DNA of 64,000 bases from NCBI RefSeq assembly GCF_000264905.1, contig NW_006763135.1:1529179-1593178 (forward strand). The letters run 5' to 3'. The notes under the pieces were generated by a model, which had not been told where the DNA came from, made no database searches, and saw only the letters and a program-made list of their open reading frames with translations. The translations under genes were made by a program, and so were the position numbers. Shown here piece by piece: positions 1-10,286 of the stretch; within the stretch, counting starts at the first letter, position 1; each line of letters opens with the position of its first letter. The stretch comes from Stereum hirsutum FP-91666 SS1 (taxonomy: Eukaryota > Basidiomycota > Agaricomycetes > Russulales > Stereaceae).

Positions 1-240
1 ACAGCACAGACAACAGGGGACCCAACCACGAAAACATGGCACACCGATGAACGAATAGATAGGTTGGGTGTAGAGCGAGTGTGGAAGATTATGCGAGGGT
101 AAAGACTGGAAGTAATGTCCAGCATAATGATGGTGCAAGTCCGATGCGACGCGCAGATTGCGGTAGATGAAGGTAAGAGAGAGAAAGAACAATGTCCATT
201 GAAACACACATCATGGTATCGAGACAGTGAGGGGAATATG

Positions 241-1148
241 TTACCGATGCGAATCTTGGGGAGTGGCTGAAATACGGGTGCCAGTACGGTGGTAGGATCT
301 AGGGTCAATGTCCATAGAAAGGTGGGTCGACTCTGATGATGAATCTGTCGACGTGGGGGAAGCGAGAAGGAAGTGGGGTATGAGAGTGGGAAGGGCGGGT
401 ATTGCGACTGGAGCAGCGGGACTGTGGACGTCGGCGGGGAATACGAAGGATGTCGGTGAGGGAGAGGGACTTCGTGGCGACTTGCGTCGGACGAAAGTTG
501 AAATAGGGGTTATGGCCGGGAGATCGGAGTCGATCCAAGGCTTCTGCCCTCGTCGCAAGGGTCTTTCAGATCGTGGAGCACGAGATGCCCGAGTTGAGCG
601 TTGAGGGAAGACGGTGTCCAAGGGGGAATGAAGGGGAGAGGAAGAGGGAGCCTGACAGGGGCGTTATTATCACCTTCGCGACAAATGCAAAACATGGATA
701 CGGAGGAAATTAACATACCCGCGCCGGTTTGTCGAACGCCTCCACGGCGTCTAGAGATGGCATGCTCGCCTTTCGAGGAATCTGCATAACGAAAGGAGAA
801 CATGTCAGAGTAAGTTGGAGCATAAAATGTCAAGAAACACACGCTGGAGACGCCGTAGGGAGAGTATCTGCCCTTCCCACGGAGTTGGATACTCGGTTCG
901 GTATCCAATTCCTTGCCGTAGTAGATGCGTTCATGATGAGAGGGAACCAGAAGGTATTTCCCGGCAGGATGAGTATTGTGGCGACGTCGAGGAGATCCAA
1001 GTTCATCGTCCGCATACGAAGAGGACGATGTGGTAGAGGAAAGGGAACTCGAGCGTGAGTGAGAGAACGGACCGGTCGCTCGCCTCTCGTCGGTGAGACC
1101 GAGAGACTGCATGAGCTCGACGAAGGAAGGAAGGGGAGTCCTAGCCAT
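241..1148 (-). CDS. Ser/Pro-rich protein of unknown function
   Basis: I do not recognise a named family. The model has three exons, 1148-852, 781-719 and 651-241, giving 256 aa; both introns (70 and 67 nt) are canonical and phase 0. The N terminus is compact and looks conserved (MARTPLPSFVELMQSLGL). It is followed by a serine-rich stretch, then a short basic RYSPYG-IPRKASMPSL segment formed across intron 1, then a low-complexity Ser/Pro/Arg-rich C-terminal part. I see no membrane segment or catalytic motif. I recall agaricomycete hypothetical proteins with the same LPSFVELM start and a 'R(F/Y)SPY' block, which supports a real gene. The stop at 241-243 lies just after a possible donor (GTAAC), so a further 3' exon is possible. 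An ATG 18 nt upstream, at 1166, is an alternative start. Confidence 0.6.
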
Positions 1149-2816
1149 TGCTCGATAGCGCGACACTAAGGGTTCTGAAGAAGGGGCGGCAAGGGCGCAA
1201 CATGGGTACGAAGGGGACAGATGATATATATACGAACGAGCGGTGGAGACAGACGCAGCGGTACGGGACGACGCGACGGGTGGCGATGCCCGTAGTTAAT
1301 TGTCGTCAAGCCGATCCCTCCATACAAGAGCCGCTCGCTCGGGTCCGCGTGCCTGCGCCCACCATTTTACTGCTGCGTTCCGACTGCGAGCGTAAACAAC
1401 CCTCGGCTCGGCCCCTGGCTTTCATTATGGAACGTCAGACAACCCCAGACCTCGTCATCGTAAAATCCACAGAGCGTATGTTCGCCGTCTCTCCTGTAGA
1501 ATAAACACTGTGCATATTCTCCTTCGAGACACGCTACGCCCATCACAACACAGGCGCCAGAGAACGCGGGGCGCACGGAACCACGCCTCCAAGCCTCTCG
1601 GCGACCAGATCTAATCACCTGTACAACATAATCGATATCGTTCGACTCCTGCTGCATTGCATGGGAAAACCGCTCCGAACACAAGAAAAGCACGGTAGAC
1701 ATGTAACCTACCGACCGATAGCCGCCGGCGGTAGCAGAAGACAACCTCCCAGGGCACCAAGCAGCATTGTGGCTAGCCAATTAAAACTTCTTCAGGTTCA
1801 TTATGCTCCGTGCAGCTGCACAACCAATGCACAGGATGTGCTCACACCAACGCCAAGGTAACCCTACGTGTTGTAGCATCAGACAGGAGGGACTGACACA
1901 CTTCAGGATTTCATTGGTATCAGTTCCAACGTTGGTAGAGATCCCCTTGGAGAACTGATCTCCAAGCTTCTTGATGCTACTCAAGCCCGAGTCTACCTGT
2001 CGCTTCATCTCTGTATCACTCCTACAGAGAAGTCGAGAATGCCGGACCCGTATCTCCCGCGCACAACGCTTGAGCTTTACCGTATTGTCGGGAGTTGGAA
2101 TAGGTTGGATTGCATCACTGCATCAGAGAAGGTGCCTCGATAACGACTGTGCTCATCTGACCACCGGTCTCCAAGAGATTGTTGTTTCGAAGACAGAAGA
2201 CACGACACAAACGCCCCATGGGACACAAGCAGAAAGTGTGGTCAGCGTCGAAATAACCAAGGTGACCTTGTAACTCCAACACACCAGGAGCGTCGCGACC
2301 GCGAGATAACAGATGGTCGCAACAGCATCAGAAGGCAAGCGGAAGACGTGCTAGAAATATACACTCCATCCGTAGGAGGGTGCTAGTGAACTGCACCAGG
2401 TTACCAAGTCACTTCGGCGGGAGAATGAGTCATGAAAGCAATTCGTGCAACTGCCGGCCAAGAGATGTATATATCTGAGGCTAGATGCACAGTCAAATGT
2501 AGAACACGCATCTTTGTATTGAATATAACTCCGATGTGCCTCCAGCGAATCCCAGTGGGACGAAGGGGAAGTCCCTGAGTATAGCGGTCCGAAAATACCC
2601 CAGCAGCGTGGTATGTCGGTAACGATGGCTACCTTAAGCCAAAGCAGGTAGTTTTGATCGCAGAAAAGCCTCGTTCACAAGGTACAAGAATGATTGTCGA
2701 GGCACAGCATAAAATCCCGACTTGAGTGTGGGTGAGAGAAGTGCGTGTCACAGATCGTGGCTCGTCACTTTTCGTCACGTCTTCAATCGTCACACGCGTC
2801 CTGTCTTCTTACCACC
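1149..2816. other. intergenic region, one weak coding-like stretch
   Basis: No gene could be assembled here. On the minus strand about 2080-1890 reads open, with a charged, helix-like peptide around MKRQVDSGLSSIKKLGDQFS (ATG at 2008). I could not join it to convincing flanking exons or to a family. The right end should hold the promoter of the RPB12 gene that starts at 2817. Confidence 0.3.
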
Positions 2817-3124
2817 ATGAATAACCAAGGCGCCACAAACACGAACGGGTCGAATACGGGCTATATGGCCCCTCCAAGGCAGGATATGGAGTATCTTTGC
2901 GCTGGTCTGTGCACCTTTTCATGCTTTAGGTTCGTTTGTCTCATTCAAAAGTGATAGACTGTGGAGCCAAGAACGAAATCAAGTCCCGAGAGCCCATTCG
3001 GTGTCGAGAGTGTGGGCATCGTATCATGTATAAGAAGAGGACAAAACGAAGTACGTACCTTCATCTCTTGCCAAATAGTCAAGTCTAACATAATGGAATA
3101 GTGGTTCAATTTGAGGCGCGATGA
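2817..3124 (+). CDS. RPB12: RNA polymerases I/II/III subunit RPABC4 (Rpb12)
   Basis: This is the smallest zinc-binding subunit shared by all three nuclear RNA polymerases. It contacts the Rpb3/Rpb11 assembly platform. Exons 2817-2904, 2958-3050 and 3102-3124 splice in phase to 67 aa, close to the 70 aa of yeast Rpb12. The zinc ribbon is complete: C-x2-C in [13 protein letters not shown] and C-x2-C in [15 protein letters not shown]. The basic tail MVQFEAR matches the family end. The first intron separates the two cysteines of the first knuckle. The N terminus is an Asn/Gly/Thr-rich leader, as usual in fungi. The start is the first ATG of the frame consistent with family length; an upstream ATG would add about 24 residues. 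Confidence 0.95.
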
Positions 3125-4406
3125 CGCGCTAAAAGAGTCGCCACACTCGTAAAATCTACACACCCGCACTCTCTACCACCCTCCTGCATGCGATCCGACG
3201 GTCCACAATCGATGTTTATCTGTCATAGAAATACATTCTCCCAGGCCGATATATCTGATTGGTCTATAGACCTCCTCCTCGGCTATGTGTCGATTCTCGT
3301 TATGGAGGTGACTATGAATCAGTTTGAGGCGGTAGGCTCGAGGGTGTGAAGATGGGAAGATGGGAAGTCATTGGGTGCCTTGGGGCTGGGTCGGTCTGTT
3401 CTTTCTGTACCTTTCTGCTGCGATTCGAAGAATCCATGTGTCTTTCGTCCTTGTGGCGTAAACGCCACCGTACCGCACGCCTGCTCCAATGCAACACCAC
3501 TCATTGCTACCAGCATCAAGTTTCAAGGCTGCGAGTCTTTGACCAGATCCGCTACTCACTCCACGCTCACAACAGATCAATATAAATTTTCGAGGGGTCA
3601 CTTCAACGGGAGCTTGCAATGTGTGCGGCTTACCGTCGCCCTTTGGTGTGCACTCATCACTGTCTACGGATTAGGCGTTCGCTCTACGATCATCTCTTTT
3701 TGCTTTCATGGTATGTCGATCTTCTATGCATTCAACGTGGTCATGGTTAGTGCAGACCATTGTGGCGGTATTCACAGGGCGTTTCCTCTCTAAGACCGGT
3801 TTTCTGACATGGACCACTATGATATTCTATCTGATGGCGTGTGTTCCAACTTGCATCCACTACCAAGCTATTCATCTCTGCTTTCGATGGATCAGATATC
3901 ATACGTCAATCAGGGTATCGCGTGTATTTAGGGTGCGTGGATGGCCGATGTACACCGTCAAACAATAGCCGGAATTTGTACTCTGTTTCGCCACGATGAT
4001 GATCTTCGACTACTTTCTTCCCATTACCGTGCTCCGCGAGTCCCAGGGTTTATTGCCTTTTCCCATAACGGACAGGCTGCACAGTCTCTTGCGGTTGTTA
4101 TCCCGACATCTCGCACAAATCAAGTCTACGCGTGCAAACTGCCCATGCCGCCCATCGCGATGAAGGGAGCCACAAGGCATGAGATGAATGAATTAGTCGT
4201 TGTAAGGTACATGCAGTAAGTAGAGAGAATTAAGGTAGACAGACAGCAACGATGCAATACACGCTCGTACAAGCAAGTCGACCAACCCGCAGGTAATACA
4301 AAGGAGACACGAGTACACAGTAACACACTCCGCAAAAACGCGTAAGAAAACTGTCATCATATGATCGTGCAATCGTAAGAAATAGCCACCAAACGAGACA
4401 CTGGCT
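3125..4406. other. intergenic region without recognisable gene
   Basis: Several open frames of 60-140 codons exist on both strands, for example 3371-3793 (+). None has a recognisable motif, and none joins to neighbours through plausible splice sites. I see nothing further. Confidence 0.4.
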
Positions 4407-5219
4407 CTACCACTGGCCCTGCCGGTTCATCCACGTATTGAGTAGGCAGGTCACGACGATTCGATCCAGGATGGGTTCGACCCGTTTTTCGACCCGTAGG
4501 GTGAGAGCGGTCTGGTTCCAAGACGCCACCGTTTTACCTCGAGAGTCAACGCACTGAATAGATATCATACATATCGGGAACCAACGGTAAACGTGGGACT
4601 GTACGGAGAAAGCGTGATGAGACGTACGAAAAGATCTTTGTTGTTGTCCGCCTTCTTCCACTTGTACTCCGAGCCAGATGCTTTGAAACGCCGGGACCTG
4701 GGAGCTCGATGCAGAAGGTTAATTGGGGAAAGGTCAGGAAATTTGGAAATGACTGACTTGCTATCCGCCTTCTTTGGTTTTCGAAGTTCTCTCATGGGTA
4801 CCTGAGGTATGACGAGCATTGGTTCCCGGATGAGCGAGTTGAGATGTAAATAGACTCACCTCCTCAATCCCAAAGTGGGCAGTGGCGTTCGTTGCTGATG
4901 TCCAGTCAATCTCCCCCGCGGTCTCCCATTTTGCTGTGGCCATGTTCTTGCGGTGGAACGTTGTGGAGCCGAAAGTGAGTCCCGAATTCGGATGGTAGAA
5001 CTGTCGGGAGAGAGCGATCGACAAACGTACAAACGCTATCCGGTCAGCGACCTCTGCAGGCATGCATGTACATATACGTGGACGACGTACCTTGTATAAC
5101 TCGATGGGTCCAGATCCGTCGTCTGTTGGTCTGAACACGGTGAATGTTCGAGGATCTGGATTTGTCTCCGGCAGAGGAGAGACAAATAGAAGGACAAGTG
5201 CAGGTTGACTGTCTGGCAT
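4407..5219 (-). CDS. DUF6593-type protein
   Basis: The spliced product is 176 aa from five exons: 5219-5091, 5000-4860, 4801-4758, 4697-4628 and 4553-4407. All introns are GT-AG, of 58-90 nt. The layout resembles the fungal DUF6593 family, a small beta-rich fold. A TFTVFRP strand region is followed by a predicted hairpin around GLTFGSTTFHRK, then WETAGEIDW, a PMRELRKPKKADSK linker, the motif SEYKWKK, and a C-terminal region ending WMNRQGQW. DUF6593 proteins are abundant in agaricomycetes and have no established function. No signal peptide or membrane segment is apparent. The start ATG at 5219 gives MPDSQPALV; the frame upstream is open, so a longer N terminus is possible but less likely. Confidence 0.75.
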
Positions 5220-6818
5220 GGAGCGTAAAAGGCGGCCACGAGACGAAGCGAGAGAGGAGGGCAGGAATCCGAGGGTTCCTGAGGAGAATGGTGGCGCGAG
5301 CTCGAGGATGCTGGAACGGAGTGGATGTGATCTGGTACGCAAACATCGTAATATAAGAGATCCGGAACATCTCGCAAGGCGGCATCGCTCGTGCGCATTG
5401 TGGAGAGCGGAAAGCTCGGGGCAACAACCGAAGAGTCTCAGAGCCAGGAGATCCAGAAACATGAGGTAGATCTGCGCACACCTCGATCTCTGCAATCAGT
5501 TGAAAACGTATCTCCGAGCGTGCACCGGTTACGAAGGCGTGCGAGGAAAAAGAAGGATAAGAGTCTTCCCCAGGTTTGGTCAAGCACCGAATACTGAATC
5601 TTGGAAGACGAAAACGTTAGCCGAGCGGTTCAAAGCGTCCTCAGCTCAGCCAGCTGAGTGACGATGGGGACGTTGAGCGCCGAGGACTGGCGTAGAGTAC
5701 CCACATATAGTGGGAGATGATATATCCACGGCCGAGTCATGTCATGAGGTCAACAGATGTATATTTTATGGACAGATAATGAGGAAGCAAAAGGATAAGT
5801 ATGGAGCCAAGGGACGATTTGTATATACTGACGAGCAATTGGACCTGTTAGCGTTATCGATGGTCTTGCCGGGAGCGCGAGGGCCCTGCGATATGGTTCT
5901 GACGACATGGATGCGCCTGAGTCGAACGCAAAGTACGCTCAAATAGGTGCGACATAGATTTCGAGAACATCTAAATGGGCCACAAAAGTGAATTCGTCGG
6001 GAGGAGGAGAACGTAAAAATGCCGAAAGGACGCTTACACGGATGTGTCGATGATGTGTGCAACCAGACAACGTGAAGTGTCAGAGGTTCTAAAATGGGCC
6101 ACAATCCAGGGACAAAGTCGATGCGACTGCGAGGAAAAATTGTTGTGGACAACGCCATAGAGATGAAACAGATAAAACGGGTCTAGCGTAGTCAGAACGT
6201 GTTTATGAAGCAGTGCAACTGTGGCATGGACTTACCGACCGTTGCGGATCGGGTGTGGCCCCTGTGAGGTTGTTGTGTTCCATCTCCGTAAGACGTAGAT
6301 AGACTCGCCTCATGAAAAGGAGGCTGCGTAGTGCGCCTGAGGATATGTCGCGGATGTCATCGCAAAGAGTGTTACATATGTTTGAACCGCTGTGCGCCGC
6401 GATTTCGGAACAGGGCTTGCCGCGGTGCTGTTGCGTGGCACGCACAAAATAAGCTACGGACGAGGTACGAGATATCCTCAGCTGAGCTGAAGGACGTCAG
6501 AGCTTGCGAGCCAAGGGATACAAAAGAGGAGAGGGGGAGAAGGAAGGATATTACGTGAAAGTAGTCATAGAAGACGTCTGAAGGTTGAACAAAGTAAGTC
6601 GGACATTATTTACGGCTGTTTGCCTCGAAGCCGAGCCCATAAGCGGCACTGCCGAAATACGGGCTGAGCTGGCCTCCAGCCGAGCCGTGACCCACCGTGA
6701 CCGTTGAAGGATATTCGCTGATATTCTTCTTCACGGTGAACTCCTCTGGGCGAGTCGTGTCTTTTGTCTATCTCCGAACAACCCGCGTCGTACAGTCACA
6801 GAAAATCGTAGCATAACT
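5220..6818. other. unassigned region with coding-like minus-strand fragments
   Basis: No gene is confidently modelled. The minus strand from about 6600 to 5780 holds fragments that look exonic: a block around EDISYLVRSLFCACH near 6470-6430, a possible intron with GTAAC and CTCAG ends, a block near 6110-5960 containing PPPDEFTFVAHLDVLEIYV, and another near 5900-5800 containing ALPARPSITLTGPIARQY. I could not place them in a known family. The region also holds the promoter of the bZIP gene starting at 6819. Confidence 0.3.
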
Positions 6819-8699
6819 ATGTCATCCCATGGTCGCGACCGAAGCGTGTCCGGCGAGATAGAGGTATTTGCCGAATATTCCTGAATATGCTGTCGTCAGC
6901 TCTCTGACTCAGGACCTGCAGGAGTCCGAGTTGGGCTCAGCTCACGAGAATGAAGGTTCACAGGAACCGTCATCTAGCAAACCAGGCCGCAAGAAAAATC
7001 CAAAGTCTGCTCTTCTTGCTTTGATTCTCCACTCATCTTACGTCCTGTCCCTGACCCCAAACCTTCGCGTTCACAGCTCACAGGCCGCACGGCGCGACCA
7101 GAACAGAATCGCCCAACGCGAGTTTCGTCTGCGCAAACAACAGCGTGTATGTCTGCCGTTTGCTCCATCACTGCGACCTCTCTATATCCATGGTTCGCGT
7201 CTTCTAGATCCGTGACCTCGAAGCTCGTGTCGAGATCCTTTCAGGAGGCAAAGATGAGGCTCTTGGAGAAATGAGGAAGATTCTCAAGGGTGCGTGCTTT
7301 TGTCTAGCTCGGTTCCTCTACTTTGTCGAACACCTCCCGTCAGATTTGATGGCTGAGAACCAGACACTCCGTAATCTCCTCCGGAGCCTCGGAGGGTTCA
7401 TTGGTGATGGTGCTGGCGGGCTCCTCCCAAAACTCGGCTGGAACTTGCAGGATTTTGAGCATTTTATCAACAAGTCCGAAACCGACACAGCATTCGAAGG
7501 ATACCAAGCACGTAAACAAGCTGCTACCGTCACTGGTTCGTCTGGATCAGGAAGTAACGCCAGGAAACGCACCTCTGAAGACGATGCTGGCGCGAGTAAT
7601 GCGAAACGCTCTCGGGGACCAGGCGACCGAGATGATGGCAGTTTTCCCGCTATCATGCCCATGGATCCCGTCACCTCTGGAAGCGGCCTATATCCACCAT
7701 CCACTCGTTCTCCGCATGAGAGCAGTCTTTTCACGGACCTGATGCGTGGTTCGAATGGATCACCCCTATTTACTCATTCTTCTTCCTCAACTTATGGGGG
7801 CACACCTCAACTACCTCCACCACCGGGCGTCTTTCCTCCGCCCTACATGGGCTCTGTCGGTCTGAACGTAGACGGCCCTATGGGGATGCCGTATTCCACT
7901 AGTGGCGCTCAACAGTCATCTCAGCGACTGTCTCCGCCCATACCTACCCCGGTTGAAGACGTGCGTGATTTGGACCCGAAACACGAGGAGGCTCAAAAGC
8001 TGATTTCGTGCGTATAACTTCGCGGATTGTGAGTCTGGACTGTGTTACGAGCTCACAGTTCGGGGTCACAGTTATCATCTGGACAATTACAAGCGCAACA
8101 GCGGTTACCACCTCCCGGCCTCTCTGCGTCCGACTTTGGTTCAGAGGTATGACCTTTCTGCCATTCATCATCAACGACCTGCTCACGCTAAATTCTCATG
8201 TGCTAGAACTGTTCCTCATGGTTAGTTGACATCGCTCTTCGTCGGCATACTTGGTGGCTGACGATATACATAGAGAGCGTTATCGACAGAATTGTGCATC
8301 CTGATTTGCGTGATAGACTGATACTTTTGCGAGGTAAGCATGTCATCCCGTTACGGACGTCGAGCGTCGAACTTACTTCAAATATCGCAGGACGCTTTAG
8401 TTTAGTGGATTGCATCCATGACTATGGCCTTGCAGTTACCATTCACGGAGATGACGTCCTTGCTCACGCAAACTGGGAAATCAACGAGTCGTGGTTGAAG
8501 AAATATGGGTTCGTACACTTCACTTACGGCCATATTATGTCGCGTCCAAGACGGTTTTACTAAGTGTCGTTATCGCCCATCTAGGTTTCTTCTCGAGCAA
8601 AATACGTTGAACATATGCAACAGATGGAGGAGAGACAGAGGTTTGCAGGAGTTGAGCCTCCGTGACATCGCTCCCAACGAATCTCAGGCGAGTATGTGA
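6819..8699 (+). CDS. bZIP transcription factor with fungal C-terminal domain
   Basis: This is a sequence-specific nuclear transcription regulator of 444 aa from ten exons: 6819-6863, 6913-7004, 7077-7146, 7208-7289, 7344-8007, 8072-8146, 8207-8220, 8274-8333, 8391-8508 and 8585-8699. The basic region, at about residues 45-70, reads SQAARRDQNRIAQREFR, with the N-x2-A-Q-x-x-F-R pattern of fungal Yap/AP-1-like factors. It is followed by a leucine-zipper heptad region (IRDLEARVEIL) interrupted by two introns. The middle is Ser/Pro-rich with an acidic-basic stretch (KRSRGPGDRDD). The C-terminal part (YHLDNYKRNSGYHLP through the WRRDRGLQEL end) looks like the conserved domain found behind many fungal bZIPs (DUF3425-like). 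Exon 7 is only 14 nt. The short leading peptide MSSHGRDRSVSGEIE joins in frame through a 49-nt intron, which is why I chose this start. Confidence 0.88.
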
Positions 8700-8935
8700 G
8701 AGTTACGCGGGACGTAGAACAGGCCCGTGGGGATCGTTATGTCTAGCGTTTATGGGTCACTGTGGGCTCGGGCAGCCTATGGGCTAAGTGTGATTTTGTA
8801 CGGTATGTAAAGTCGGACTACTGTAGTACCAGCACGGACTGATAGAGAACAGTGAGATCGCAGGGGACGTCGATGGGTTTCGTAACGTACATACATATAA
8901 AACCATTATTGGGTTCTGGGATTATGTCCTTGCCT

Positions 8936-9312
8936 TTACCACGAGGCTTTCTTAACTCCAGGGATGAGGTTCTGACGTGCTTGGTCGCGGAATTTATGCT
9001 ACGAGATTGGGAAAGAACGAATGAGGTTACTCCAGCATGAAGTCGAAGGCGACTAAGAGCATGACGTACCCTGCACAACGCGAATTCCCCAATAATACCT
9101 CTGCCTCTCCCTGTCTCTGCACACCTGTTCTTGACAACAGTAGGGTGCGTGTACCTGTCGAACGTGTTCAGCTGGAGTTGAGCCTGATACCGGACTTGAG
9201 GAGGGAGAGTTTGGTTGCGGGCCACGAAGAGGTAAGCGCGGCGGACGACTTCGGTATTGGCCACGCCTCTTCGTGCCTTCATATCGCGAGTAAGATGGAC
9301 GTTCCACTTCAT
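8936..9312 (-). CDS. MRP2: mitochondrial small-subunit ribosomal protein uS14m
   Basis: This is the mitochondrial ribosomal S14 homologue, part of the head of the 37S subunit. Exons 9312-9070 and 8998-8936 give 101 aa, normal for the family. Diagnostic blocks are LPPQVRYQAQLQLNTF, then VKNRCAETGRGRGII with the S14 NRC-x-x-TGR-x-RG motif, and the basic end PGVKKASW. The intron follows the codon pair for Cys-Arg and has GTACGT and CGTAG ends. The frame stays open upstream of the ATG at 9312 for about 75 nt, including a (GTG)n tract on the plus strand, without another ATG. A 5' exon is therefore possible but not needed. It is convergent with the bZIP gene, whose stop is about 240 bp away. Confidence 0.92.
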
Positions 9313-9353
9313 GGCTTGGGCACCGTGGGAGAAAACGAGTACGGCAGCAAGAC

Positions 9354-9372
9354 GGTGGTGGTGGTGGTGGTG
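9354..9372. repeat. (GTG)n microsatellite
   Basis: A run of about six GTG triplets lies just upstream of the uS14m start, probably in its 5' leader. Confidence 0.8.
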
Positions 9373-9625
9373 AACGACAGAGGTTTACGGTTGTGGCGGG
9401 CGCGTCTGCACTGAATTTGGCTATCGGAAGTCGCCGGACCATGGAGGCGCCGAAGGACAAGCCCGGCTGCAGCGAACACCCAACCAAAACTCCTCCTGGT
9501 CGTAAGCACCACCAACCCCTCCCTTCATTGCGAAGACTTACCCCCCAAAGGACATGGGCTATTAGGTATATATTTATATTGTCGAGGAAAGTTATTGTGG
9601 CTCATCGGTTGTGCACAGGCTGAGA

Positions 9626-9892
9626 ATGGCATTGTCCAATACGCTACACCGTTTTACGAACCGCAACCATCGCTCTCTCACATCGTCCCTTTTCGGGCTC
9701 ACATTCCTCGCTTCTATCATCACCGTCTCTGCTTCTGCAGTACTACCATGTCCCGTGCGTCCCGTACGAACCCGATTTGCGGACAACGGTGAACAGATCG
9801 GAGAAGACAAGGGGAAGGCATACTCTGCTGTGGTGGAGAAGAGGCCTAGGAGGTGGATAGAGGAGAAACCACCGAGCTCGTGGAGTTCATAG
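9626..9892 (+). CDS. small single-span membrane protein, unknown function
   Basis: An intronless 88-aa frame. The N terminus is basic and Asn/Thr-rich (MALSNTLHRFTNRNHRS). It is followed by one hydrophobic segment at about residues 18-40 (SSLFGLTFLASIITVSASAV), then a CPVRPVRTRFAD block and a basic end containing RPRRWIEEKPPS. The layout suits a small mitochondrial or endoplasmic reticulum membrane protein. It reminds me of short conserved agaricomycete hypotheticals, but I do not know its role. An ATG 15 nt upstream is in frame; the chosen start gives the more typical N terminus. A 115-codon frame on the opposite strand lacks coding character. Confidence 0.6.
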   Translation: MALSNTLHRFTNRNHRSLTSSLFGLTFLASIITVSASAVLPCPVRPVRTRFADNGEQIGEDKGKAYSAVVEKRPRRWIEEKPPSSWSS

Positions 9893-10286
9893 ATGGCGAG
9901 GTCATCCGAGGTCAATAGGCTAGGGATGCTACCCAATAGATTTGTCTAATATCAGTGCGGTACGGCCAGGTACCTTCACCCTCCACATTTCGACCGTTAG
10001 CCGCATCAGGCAGCTGGAGTTCGTGCTATGCGCTGTGCTTGACTATCTTCTAATGCTTCTTTTGAAGTAGACCCTCTTGGAACAGCTCAGACTTGACGAC
10101 TCTAGAATCATCCTGGGCTCTATCACTGGTGCAATTCGTGTGGTTTACACCTGTGGGACACTGCTCCCCACCCATACACTAGGAAAACAACAGCTGTCTG
10201 ACGGGGCTACATGAATGTTTCGACAACAAAACATATAACATAATCGTCTCAATCTCTGCAAGTCCACACTAAATCGGAAAGCGCGT
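9893..10286. other. intergenic region between convergent genes
   Basis: This short gap holds the 3' ends of the small membrane protein gene (+) and the transporter gene (-). I see no other feature. Confidence 0.5.

Noticed and set aside
5600..5690. tRNA-like D-arm sequence (TAGCCGAGCGGTTCAAAGCG) followed by a 7-bp hairpin
   Set aside because: No matching acceptor stem, no T-loop (GTTCGANNC) and no fitting anticodon arm could be found downstream.
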